Positions 54,010 to 62,597 of a stretch of 64,000 nucleotides of DNA are shown in pieces. The notes beneath the pieces were generated by a model. It was given only the letters and a program-made list of their open reading frames with translations, did not search any database and was not told the DNA's origin. This DNA comes from Gluconobacter vitians (GTDB lineage: Bacteria; Pseudomonadota; Alphaproteobacteria; Acetobacterales; Acetobacteraceae). A program made the translations under genes and the position numbers. The stretch lies in contig NZ_JABCQG010000006.1 in NCBI RefSeq assembly GCF_015244565.1, positions 62,001 to 126,000 on the forward strand, given 5' to 3'. Numbering within the stretch: the stretch's first letter is position 1; the number at the start of each line of letters is the position of its first letter.

Positions 54010-55155
54010 ATGGTTAATCCACAACCTATCAACTCTTATTCAGACGAATATATCGATTTGCTTCAGAGTTGCCATGACCATCAAGCCATTGCCTATTATG
54101 AAAAACACGGCGCCTCGACAGTCGAGCACGCGTTTGCCATAGCCAATATCCTTCACATTCACAGTAAGGTTCTCGAAGCCTCCTTTTTCTACAGGGTGGC
54201 ATTCGATATGCATGGCAAGACGCAGACGGAATACCCGCTGCCACAGTCGCTGTTGCAGGTCAGACTGCTGTGTCTTCTGAAGTCCTCCAATTCGCCGCCA
54301 CCGGAAGAACTGGAAGAACTGGAGAGCTATTCTCCGCAACTGGCCAATTACATCCGTGGCATTCAGGCGGCCTGGCAGAACGGCAGGACGGGCGAAGGCC
54401 TGGATCTTATCGGGAATTCCTTTGAAATTTTTCATTCCGGGGAAGAAATAGACAGACTTTATCTGGAACTCGCCCTGCGCCACGCTCCGACTGGCCTCGC
54501 AGCCAGAGACGCCATCCCTGCCCCGACACCCATTCCCTGCCGCCTTTACATGTACTGGGACAAAAACCCGCCGGAAGAAATCAAAAACAATATCCAGTAC
54601 CATCGCGATCTTCTTGGAAATGATTTCGTATTCTTTGACCGGGACTCTGCCAGCAGGTGGCTTCACGATCATTATGGAAGAGAAATCTGCGAACTCTTTC
54701 TCAAGGTCCGTCATCCTGCCGAAGGGGCCGATCTGTTCCGCCTGTATATGATCCTGAACAATGGTGGCTGGTGGCTTGATGCCGATCTGCGGATCCGGTC
54801 CAGAGATGCCTGGGAAAAGCTCGCAAAAACCACGTACAAGCCCTGCCGCCTTTTCACGACACATAACTATGTGCTGCATAATGACTTCTTCGGCGCGGCA
54901 CCCGGCAGTCCGTATCTGGCCAATGCAGCGATGAGCGCGCTGGTCAATACATTTGAACATTCCGGACTTTATATTGCCTTCAAGACCGGTCCGGGCGTTC
55001 TGAACAGAGCCGTCAGCCGGGCAATTCACAAGGCACTGCAAACCCGGCAGCCGATCTGCGATCTGCAGATTGATTGCCAGAATCAGTTCCACGAGTTCAT
55101 TGAAGAATACGACGTCACTTACAAGAACATCGGTTCGTCCTGGCACAGCGCCTGA
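54010..55155 (+). CDS. GT32-like (capsular/OCH1-type) glycosyltransferase
   Basis: A 381-aa protein. Residues 1-165 are helical and TPR-like. A Gly_transf_sug-type domain follows, opening IPCRLYMYWDKNPP, with the D-x-D metal/donor motif at Asp257 and Asp259 (GGWWLDADLRI) preceded by GADLFRLYMILN. Such enzymes add hexoses or HexNAc to surface glycans. Donor and acceptor are unknown. No clear Shine-Dalgarno is seen before the ATG, where the sequence is AT-rich. It is the only plus-strand gene in the 54-64 kb glycan region. Confidence 0.8.
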   Translation: MVNPQPINSYSDEYIDLLQSCHDHQAIAYYEKHGASTVEHAFAIANILHIHSKVLEASFFYRVAFDMHGKTQTEYPLPQSLLQVRLLCLLKSSNSPPPEELEELESYSPQLANYIRGIQAAWQNGRTGEGLDLIGNSFEIFHSGEEIDRLYLELALRHAPTGLAARDAIPAPTPIPCRLYMYWDKNPPEEIKNNIQYHRDLLGNDFVFFDRDSASRWLHDHYGREICELFLKVRHPAEGADLFRLYMILNNGGWWLDADLRIRSRDAWEKLAKTTYKPCRLFTTHNYVLHNDFFGAAPGSPYLANAAMSALVNTFEHSGLYIAFKTGPGVLNRAVSRAIHKALQTRQPICDLQIDCQNQFHEFIEEYDVTYKNIGSSWHSA

Positions 55156-55195
55156 TGTAACGGGGAAGGATCAGGCTTCCCCACGTTGTCTTTGT

Positions 55196-56428
55196 TCAGG
55201 ACCGGTGCGTATTTACAATCCGGGCAACAAGATCGTCATATCGCTTCAGATAATCGTTCAGACAGAGTTCAGCCTCAGCGTAACGGCGGGCCTCCTGCCC
55301 CAGACGACGGGCGGTTTTCCGGTCGTCCAGAATGGCAAGCGTTGTTTCGGCAATCTTTTCCGGCTCAAGAAACGGCACCAGACGGCCGGTCACGTCATTC
55401 GTAATGAATTCCCTGACCGGCGCGGTGTCACTGCCGATGATGGGACAGCCCGTCGCCATGGCCTCGCGGAGAGACCAGGAAGCAACGAACGGATAGGTCA
55501 GGTAGAGATGGGCATCCGAACGCCGCAGAAGAGCCCGGAAATCATCGTATTCGATCTTGCCGACAAAATGTACGCGATCGAGATCGAGCTTGTCTCCAAG
55601 TTCGCGCAGCATGATCTCACGCCAGCTTCCGCCTCCTGGAGGAAGCGTGCCGTAACTGACCTTGTCACCTCCTACGAGAATGACATGCGCATCCTTGCGC
55701 TCTGAGAGAATGCGCGGGAGTGCGCGCATGACCACATGAAAGCCGCGATAAGGTTCGAGATCACGCGCGACATAGGTCACGAGCGGCATTTTGGGCGTGA
55801 TGCGGACATCCTTGATGACAAGGTTGCGCCGTCTGGCCTGCGGTTCCGGAGAACAGAGTTCCAGATTAACCCCTTCGCGCAGCAGGGAAATCTTTTCCTG
55901 CGCCCAGCCGGGATAGGTTCCAAGCTGAAATTGGGTTGGACTCTGGCCATATCCGTTTGCCAGACAGAGTGCCTGCAGATTGATCGCGTTCTTGACCCTG
56001 ACGGCTGCGGCAAGTTCCGGAGAAGGCGGAAATTCCGGGTCGAAGCCGACGTCATTGCGGTCGGCATGATAGAAAAACTCGAAATATCCAAGGATCGGAC
56101 AGTTCGGGAAAACATCGCCAAGATTGAGCAGTTCGCCCCAACCGTGATGGCCGATGATAATGTCGGGCTCATACCCCAGCCCCTTGAGCGTCCGGGCCGC
56201 CGTCGCGACGGCTTCGGCACGGAGCAGGCCGTATTCGAACTCCCTCAGATGGGGATGGGTTTCCATTGAGGGCAGGCGCGGCACGCGATAGATGGCACGC
56301 CGCACACCAGGGATATGGCCGTTATTTGCTTCGGAAATGAAGACGATTTCATGGTCCTGCGCCTGAAGATGCCGGACAAAATGCAGGAACTGTCCTGGAA
56401 AATTCTGGTGAACGAATAGATAACGCAC
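55196..56428 (-). CDS. GT4-family glycosyltransferase
   Basis: A 410-aa GT-B enzyme from the GTG at 56428, which has GGAG 5 bases upstream and opens MRYLFVHQNFPGQF; an in-frame start at 56476 adds 16 low-complexity residues. The donor domain has LEPYRGFHVVM, HVILVGGDKVSYG and the E-x7-E-like SWSLREAMATGCPI. The opening and the DIIIGHHGWGE segment are typical of alphaproteobacterial GT4 enzymes near surface-glycan and secretion clusters. Convergent with the GT32-like gene, with 40 bases between. Confidence 0.88.
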   Translation of the reverse strand: MRYLFVHQNFPGQFLHFVRHLQAQDHEIVFISEANNGHIPGVRRAIYRVPRLPSMETHPHLREFEYGLLRAEAVATAARTLKGLGYEPDIIIGHHGWGELLNLGDVFPNCPILGYFEFFYHADRNDVGFDPEFPPSPELAAAVRVKNAINLQALCLANGYGQSPTQFQLGTYPGWAQEKISLLREGVNLELCSPEPQARRRNLVIKDVRITPKMPLVTYVARDLEPYRGFHVVMRALPRILSERKDAHVILVGGDKVSYGTLPPGGGSWREIMLRELGDKLDLDRVHFVGKIEYDDFRALLRRSDAHLYLTYPFVASWSLREAMATGCPIIGSDTAPVREFITNDVTGRLVPFLEPEKIAETTLAILDDRKTARRLGQEARRYAEAELCLNDYLKRYDDLVARIVNTHRS

Positions 56429-56560
56429 ATCGTCTCCGGAGCGACTGGAAGCCTCTGCGGCTTCCTGTTCGCACACGGAGAGGAGAGCAGATGGCAGCAG
56501 TTTTCAAAATGACTGGAGAAGAATGGCGCCTTCTCCGGTCAGTCAGACATCACTGATGAA

Positions 56561-57580
56561 TCAGGATGCCGAAACAGGCTTGCGCTTTTTCGAGGCCGCA
56601 GGCTTGGCCTTGGCTTCAGCAGATTTCGGAGTACGCGGCTTGGCAGGAGCTTTTGTAGCGCCTTTGCCCGAGTCAGCTTTTGCGGCGGCCTTGGGAGCTT
56701 CGGGCTTGGTTGCTGGCACTTCTTCACCCTCAGGCACGATCTCCAGCAGGAAAGCTTCCAGCGGAGCAAGGCTTTCTGCTTCAAGGGCTTCGGAGCCATC
56801 CACAGGTCCAAGACGTGTGCCGTCCGTAAATGTCGCCGTCAGACGGATCTTGTGTGTTTCAGCGGACTTGCCCTTCAGGCGAACACGGAGCCCGAGGATT
56901 GGAAGCGCCATGCCGCGCGAACCGCAATACTGGCCACCTTCAGCCCACGGAGAGAGCCAACCCTTGCCGAGAACTGCCTGATATTCGATGTCGGACGCGG
57001 GAATGCCGTCTTCGGGAGCAATGCTGAAGCCTTCGATCCAGCTCTGGCTGCCGGGGACACCCATCCAGTGTCCAATGCCGGTTGCAACATCACCGCGGCG
57101 CTGGATGTGAGCGGAAATATCGTTGGCAATTTTCTCGGCCACAGTTTCCGCGGCCGTTTCCGCAGTTGCGGCAGCAGCAGCGATCGGTGCCGCAGCAGCC
57201 GGAACCGCCGGCTGGGCAGGAGCCGATGTGATCGGGCCAGCCAGCTGGGCAACCTGCAGACGGGGAGCCGGATGGGCGCTGTCCGGTTCCTGATAGGTCG
57301 TCACCAGTACGGCAGCCGGGCCACGCATGACCCGGACAAGAGCTGCACCGTTCGATCCGCCGATCCAGCCGTCTTCTTCAAAAGTGCTGACCGTCACGAT
57401 CCCCGGCGGCGTGCCCGGTGCACGTGAAATCCGGACGCCCGGCAGTCCTGCCGGGCCGGCAGGAGCCTGTCCGGCAGCATGAAAGATGCAGAAAATTCCT
57501 GCATCCAGCACCATCATATGCGCCCCGGCCTTGAGGTCGATGACCCGGTTCTGTCGCGGTGCTTCGGCGGCGTTAGACAT
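56561..57580 (-). CDS. Protein with ChW-like repeats and Lys/Ala-rich tail
   Basis: A 339-aa protein without signal peptide or membrane helix. Residues about 155-188 (ISAHIQRRGD to WIEGFSI) and 198-235 (IEYQAVLGKGW, then CGSRG, then LGLRVRL) match the ChW pattern, in which a Y-x-A-x-V stretch, Gly-Trp, Gly-rich turns and a hydrophobic strand recur. ChW repeats are best known from clostridial surface proteins. Residues 115-150 are Ala-rich and 285-339 are Lys/Ala/Pro-rich, as in histone-like tails. It lies between glycosyltransferase genes. Role unknown; substrate or scaffold of the glycosylation machinery is a guess. Confidence 0.65.
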   Translation of the reverse strand: MSNAAEAPRQNRVIDLKAGAHMMVLDAGIFCIFHAAGQAPAGPAGLPGVRISRAPGTPPGIVTVSTFEEDGWIGGSNGAALVRVMRGPAAVLVTTYQEPDSAHPAPRLQVAQLAGPITSAPAQPAVPAAAAPIAAAAATAETAAETVAEKIANDISAHIQRRGDVATGIGHWMGVPGSQSWIEGFSIAPEDGIPASDIEYQAVLGKGWLSPWAEGGQYCGSRGMALPILGLRVRLKGKSAETHKIRLTATFTDGTRLGPVDGSEALEAESLAPLEAFLLEIVPEGEEVPATKPEAPKAAAKADSGKGATKAPAKPRTPKSAEAKAKPAASKKRKPVSAS

Positions 57581-57763
57581 TCCCTACTCCCAATTGCGTC
57601 CGTTCTTGCGGGTAATAATAACGGCATGTTTCATGAACTGTCACGAGTGGTCATCACAGTTATGAGCAGCATCCCGACGATGTGTTACAACAGCCTTCTA
57701 GAAATATCGGCTTCTGTTTCACCATTATAGTGGCCTGTTTCGTTAGAAAAGGTAAACCACCTG

Positions 57764-60742
57764 TCATCGGGATGCACCCCATCGTTGCAACAGGATCCTC
57801 GCGAGCTGAAAAGGCGGCATCCCAAGTGGGACAGCGAGGCCGGTCATGCTTTTTCTGACCCGTTCTCCCTGCGCGCCCAGATCGAAACAGACGGCCTCCA
57901 GACCACTGCGCCAGACCTGCCCCAAGGCATAACACCAGGTTTCCGGCGCTATGGAAGGGATCAACCCTACATCTGGCTGCTGTTGGCGGATCAGGTCCTG
58001 CACTTCCTCTTCCCGATATTCTCCAGTGACACGGACACCCCGAGAAACTAGGGCGTCGTCGTCATGCGTATGCCCGACCAGCGACAGTTCGATAGGCAGA
58101 CGGTGGGCCTGGATTTCGGTCGCCAGCGCCAGCAGGACATCATAGCCCTTCCACTGACTGATCCCGCCCACGACACAGACCCGGAGCGGCTGACCCGGCC
58201 GCGCATGGCGATCTGGCCGGATGGCAGTCCGCAGGGCGGTATCGTCTTCCAGCGGGATGGCCTCGATCGTCAGACCGGGGAAATGCCGCCCGATCCGCCG
58301 TACCGTGTCATCCGAAGGGGCCATGAGCAGACGCGCTCCGGACAGCTCCCGGGCAGAGCGGGCCAACAGTTCGGGAAGCGACAGGTCTTCCCCGAGATAA
58401 CTTCCCCACCGTGTCACACAAAGTTCACAGCCTGGCAGGTCGGGTTCTCCACAGTAACGCCCTTCTCCGTCACAAAGAGAGATACGTGGACAGAACCAGA
58501 CGTGATCATGGATGAACACGTCATACGGTACTCCAAGCGCCTCATGCAGGCTCCGGATACAGGGCGCATGACCAATCAGATGGTGCCATTCCACTGCTTC
58601 GACCCGCAGGGCCCTGAGGAGATCCAGCAGCGACGGCAGTTCATCCGGCAGGCGGAACTTCAGGTTGGAAAAGCGTTTCCCATCCAGAGCATATTCCAGC
58701 CGGCATCCGCTCTCATGCGGGCGCAGGGCGAGCGCGAGAAGTCCCGCAGCCTCGAATGCTTCCGACCGCTCCCGTACGACACGCCCGACACCGCCGCCCG
58801 CGTCGTGCTGCACCATAAGAACAGCAGACCTGCCCGCGGCAAGACGGGTCAGCCCCGCCGCATCCAGTCTGCGTCGCGTTCCATGCAGCGGATCGGCCGC
58901 GATGAAACGTCTGACGAGCGCGTCATAACCGGGATGCAGGGCGTTGAGGATTTTTAGATTGCGCGCACCCAGTGCCTTTCGGGCCGTTCCGAAGGACGCG
59001 GAGCCGACATGCGCGACAAAAAGTTCCGGTGCGGCCAGATGGCGAAAGCCTCTTGCCGAAGCCCGGAGAGAGAAGTCATTTTCCTCACCGTAACCCTGGG
59101 CGAACAGATCCTCGCGGAACAGGCCAATCTCTGCCAGACAGTCGGAGGAAATCCCCATGCAGAACCCGTGGGCCGTGGGCAGGTCAATTCCGTCGCCTGT
59201 ATCCGCGTCCTGTGATCTGAAAACGTTCCGGCACAGCCGGTCCATCGCACGCATTTCCGTCAGTGACGGGATCGGATTGGCGCGTTCAACAGACGGATAG
59301 GACAGGATGGTCGCGTCATTCGACAGCGGTGTAACGGTCCCGACATCCGAATGGACGAGCCTGGCACGCAGTCGTTCGACCCAGCCTGCTGGAACCAGCG
59401 TATCACTGTTGAGCAGCAGGATATCCCGCCCTTCCGCTGCGCGCATTCCATCATTGGCGGAAATCGGAAACCCCATGTTCCGGTCATGGCGGATCAGGAC
59501 AATCCGTCCCTCTTCGGCCAGTTTATCGAGCGCACTGGCAAGAGACGGTTCCGGGGTTGCGTCATCCACGACGATCACGGGCACATCGGGCGGCCGCGTC
59601 GCCAGAACGGTTCGCAGACAGGCCAGCGTGCGATCCCGGTCGGCATAGACCGGAACCACGATCGCACAGCCGGGACTTTCGCGGGAAAGACGCGGCCGCA
59701 GGGTTACCGCTTCAACCTTTACGGGCTGCAGTCGCGCCGGCAGACCGCGTCTGCGCCCGGCCACCAGCTTACCGACCATGGGATCAACAGGAGCGCCTGC
59801 CAGAAGGCGCCCGTTTTCGTCCCGCAGTTCGATGGGTCCCGTATCGCCCTTAGGACAACGTGAGGACGAAATATGAAATATCCGGTTACGGGCCAGGGGA
59901 ATGTCGCTGTCGACATCCTGAGCGAAGTTCTCAACACGAAGGCTGGAACCGTCCCAAAGTGTTATGCAGGGAGCATATTCAGGTTCGGCGGGTGTCCAGA
60001 TCCAGCCGTTTAATCCGTCGGCCGTTGCCTCGACAAAAGATTCACACCGGGTCAGAGCCGGAATATCGAGCGGGCCCCCCAGAACATGCTGCTGCCCGGC
60101 ACGGATTTCCAGCCTCCTGGCCGAACGCCAGCCATCCGGAAGATTATGCACACCACCCTTTAAATCCTGGGCGATCTCCTGTCCGTCCAGCAACAGCCGA
60201 ACGGGCTTGGACGTCCTGATAAGAACCGTGCCTGCATTGGAAACCGTCATCCAGCCCGGAAATCCCGCAGAAGTGGCGATCTGATCTGCAAGCGGATGAG
60301 TCTCCGGCGTGGCATGAAAGCATGAGAGGGCCGCCTGCATCCGGGAGGTAGCCTCTTCTATGCGCTGCAACCGCATGAGGCAGACAACTTCCAGAAAGGC
60401 GGCTTCCCGCAATCCGAAATCCTGGCGCAGGTTCTCCATGCGAACCAGACAGTCCGTGATCCGACCGGCTGACAGGCAGGCCAGCCCAACCGACCATTTC
60501 AGATTGGGATTGTGCCGCGACATCCGTTCGGCACGTTCGAGCCAGAACAGACCGAGGGATGTGTTACCGCTCTGAAAAGCGGCCTGTCCTCTGGCAAAGG
60601 CTTCCTGGGCCCTGCGGCTCATGGCGTCCCGCCAGAGGGCCCGGTCTTCATCGCTGACGATCCGACCGAAACCCGCAAACGCCGCTCTGGATGTATTCCG
60701 GTCGGAGGAAGGGTGATCAGCAGCCACGGAGATCAGTCTCAT
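57764..60742 (-). CDS. Bifunctional GT2-GT4 glycosyltransferase with helical N-terminus
   Basis: A 992-aa protein from the ATG at 60742. Residues 40-160 form a TPR-like helical domain, and about 165-330 is a beta-rich region. A GT2 domain spans about 358-600 (CAIVVPVY, VVDDAT, LLNSDT) and a GT4-like domain about 640-992 (QHDAGGGVGRVVRE, HDHVWFCPRISL, VVGGISQWKGYD). Two transferase folds in one chain suggest sequential sugar additions. Its start overlaps the Sel1 gene by 26 bases. Donors unknown. The ORF extends upstream to 60787, but that part is inside the Sel1 gene. Confidence 0.85.
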   Translation of the reverse strand: MRLISVAADHPSSDRNTSRAAFAGFGRIVSDEDRALWRDAMSRRAQEAFARGQAAFQSGNTSLGLFWLERAERMSRHNPNLKWSVGLACLSAGRITDCLVRMENLRQDFGLREAAFLEVVCLMRLQRIEEATSRMQAALSCFHATPETHPLADQIATSAGFPGWMTVSNAGTVLIRTSKPVRLLLDGQEIAQDLKGGVHNLPDGWRSARRLEIRAGQQHVLGGPLDIPALTRCESFVEATADGLNGWIWTPAEPEYAPCITLWDGSSLRVENFAQDVDSDIPLARNRIFHISSSRCPKGDTGPIELRDENGRLLAGAPVDPMVGKLVAGRRRGLPARLQPVKVEAVTLRPRLSRESPGCAIVVPVYADRDRTLACLRTVLATRPPDVPVIVVDDATPEPSLASALDKLAEEGRIVLIRHDRNMGFPISANDGMRAAEGRDILLLNSDTLVPAGWVERLRARLVHSDVGTVTPLSNDATILSYPSVERANPIPSLTEMRAMDRLCRNVFRSQDADTGDGIDLPTAHGFCMGISSDCLAEIGLFREDLFAQGYGEENDFSLRASARGFRHLAAPELFVAHVGSASFGTARKALGARNLKILNALHPGYDALVRRFIAADPLHGTRRRLDAAGLTRLAAGRSAVLMVQHDAGGGVGRVVRERSEAFEAAGLLALALRPHESGCRLEYALDGKRFSNLKFRLPDELPSLLDLLRALRVEAVEWHHLIGHAPCIRSLHEALGVPYDVFIHDHVWFCPRISLCDGEGRYCGEPDLPGCELCVTRWGSYLGEDLSLPELLARSARELSGARLLMAPSDDTVRRIGRHFPGLTIEAIPLEDDTALRTAIRPDRHARPGQPLRVCVVGGISQWKGYDVLLALATEIQAHRLPIELSLVGHTHDDDALVSRGVRVTGEYREEEVQDLIRQQQPDVGLIPSIAPETWCYALGQVWRSGLEAVCFDLGAQGERVRKSMTGLAVPLGMPPFQLARILLQRWGASR

Positions 60743-62513
60743 CGTCCGGCTGCGCCTCGTCCAGCATGGCCAATTCGACTTCAGCATCCTTGATATTCTG
60801 CGCTTTTGCCCGCTCCAGCCAGATCCGCCCTTCGACGGGATCCGTCACGCCGGCCAGTCCGCGCACGAGGTAACGGCCGAGCATCATCTGGGCGAGGCCG
60901 TTCCCACGTTGAGCGGCTTTCCGGAACCACAGTTGGGCCTGCGAACGGTTTTCGGGCACATCATGCCCTCCTCCGTACATCGCAGCGAGTGAGAACATGG
61001 CATCCACGTTCCCACTCTCGGCGGCATTCCGGTAAAGGCTCAGTGCCTTCTCATGATCCTTGCGTCCGTTGATGCTTCCATCAATGAGCAGACCGGCCAC
61101 TGTGACCTGCGCCTCGGCCATGCCCGCATCAGCGGCCTTCTCCATCCAGTAAAGAGCCTGTGTGGGATCGGACTGCACGCCCCGTCCCTCCAGCAGCATC
61201 ATGCCGTACCAGTACTGGGCGTTGACAACACCGTCGGCAGCCTTCTGCATCCAGCGGGCGGCCTCACGTCCGTTCTGGGCGCCAGTCACTCCCTCGGCAA
61301 AGCACACACCAAGGTTGTAGGCACCCACCAAGTCACCCTTCTCAGCCGCCTTTTCGAAGCGTTCATGGAGCGCCTGTTTTTCATCCGGGCTTGCCGCAGC
61401 GCCCGCCAGGATCAGGTTCCCGAAATCGGCATCCGCATGAGCATCACCGGCTTCAGAAGCGATCTTGAACCAGTGCGTTGCGACATCGGGATCCTGATGA
61501 ACGCCATTGCCCGTCAGATAAAGCAGCCCCAGAGCACGCGCGGCCCCTGCATGTTTCTGTTCCGCAGCCAGCCGGTACCATTTGGCGGCTTCCATAAGAT
61601 TGGGAGGCAGATCGCCACCATTGGCACACAGATCACCAAGCAGGGCCGCAGACTGTGTGTCGCCATTTGCAGCAGCCCGCTTCAGCCAGGTTTCCGCACG
61701 CCCGTAATGTCTGGCAGTGCCAATCCCTTCCAGCAACATCAGCCCGTATTTGGCCTGAGCCGTGACGACATTGCGCTCCGCGGCCTCACGAAAGTAGGTG
61801 GCTGCCTTGCCAAGATCGCGCGATACCCCGGACCCTGATTCATACATCCTGCCCAGAATGTCGAAGGCCGTTCCGAGACCACCTTTCGTCGCTTCCAGCA
61901 GGTGCTTGGCCGCAGACGACAGCTCCTCACCGGTCGTTGCCTCTCGGAGAATGCAAAGCGCCACCCCCAGATGCCCCTGTGAGCATCCGGCTTCGGCAGA
62001 GCGTTCATACCAGGTCCGGGCCTGTGGCAGGTCCCGAAGGTCCTCGGGACCGTTCGTCAGGATGTACCCAAGAAGAGCCTGGGCATCCGGCGACCCCGCT
62101 TCAGCCGCAGTTTTGGCCCAGCGGTATCCAAGATGAAAATCCGAATGCCTGGGTCCGGCCTGAGGCGTCTGGGAAAGATCCAGTCCTTCACTGGACGTCT
62201 GGATCTCAAACCCTTCCGGCAGCCCTACGGTATAAAGCGTCGCAAGAACAAAGGCCGCTTCGACATGACCAGCCTGAGCAGCAAGATAGATCCACCGGGC
62301 CCCGTCTTCGAGACTGGGCGGAGCACCAAGCCCATCCAGATAGGCACGGCCAACCCGAAACGAGGCCTCCGCGTCTCCGGCGGCAGCAAGACGGCTGAGG
62401 AGTGTAAATCCCTTAACAGCCTGGCCGGTTTCCGTAAGGTGAATTGCATATTCCAGCTTTCCCCTCGAAGAGAAAAGGGCACCAATACGATGTTTAAGCG
62501 GCATGAGCGGCAC
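60717..62513 (-). CDS. Sel1-repeat protein
   Basis: A 598-aa protein built almost wholly of Sel1-like repeats (about 11 or 12), each with an A-x2-G-x7-LG-x3-Y/G pattern, for example AKYGLMLLEGIGTARHYGRAE and AARALGLLYLTGNGVHQDP. Sel1 solenoids scaffold protein complexes. No clear signal peptide or membrane segment. It begins at GTG 62513 or ATG 62504. It is co-transcribed with the GT2-GT4 enzyme and may assemble the transferase complex, which is inference. Confidence 0.85.
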   Translation of the reverse strand: MPLMPLKHRIGALFSSRGKLEYAIHLTETGQAVKGFTLLSRLAAAGDAEASFRVGRAYLDGLGAPPSLEDGARWIYLAAQAGHVEAAFVLATLYTVGLPEGFEIQTSSEGLDLSQTPQAGPRHSDFHLGYRWAKTAAEAGSPDAQALLGYILTNGPEDLRDLPQARTWYERSAEAGCSQGHLGVALCILREATTGEELSSAAKHLLEATKGGLGTAFDILGRMYESGSGVSRDLGKAATYFREAAERNVVTAQAKYGLMLLEGIGTARHYGRAETWLKRAAANGDTQSAALLGDLCANGGDLPPNLMEAAKWYRLAAEQKHAGAARALGLLYLTGNGVHQDPDVATHWFKIASEAGDAHADADFGNLILAGAAASPDEKQALHERFEKAAEKGDLVGAYNLGVCFAEGVTGAQNGREAARWMQKAADGVVNAQYWYGMMLLEGRGVQSDPTQALYWMEKAADAGMAEAQVTVAGLLIDGSINGRKDHEKALSLYRNAAESGNVDAMFSLAAMYGGGHDVPENRSQAQLWFRKAAQRGNGLAQMMLGRYLVRGLAGVTDPVEGRIWLERAKAQNIKDAEVELAMLDEAQPDDETDLRGC

Positions 62514-62538
62514 GGGTCCTGAATAACTGTCCTATGAA

Positions 62539-62587
62539 AACGCCCGGACTTTGCCGGGCGTTCCTTCGAGCGTTTTTAGGAACGCTC
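62539..62587 (-). terminator. Tandem hairpins ending the hlyD-like transcript
   Basis: Reading minus, the first stem is GAGCGTT/AACGCTC (62587-62581 with 62574-62568) and the second AACGCCCGG/CCGGGCGTT (62562-62554 with 62547-62539), ending in a short T-run. The second is a good intrinsic terminator, separating HlyD from the Sel1 gene. Confidence 0.75.
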
Positions 62588-62597
62588 CATACTTCTG

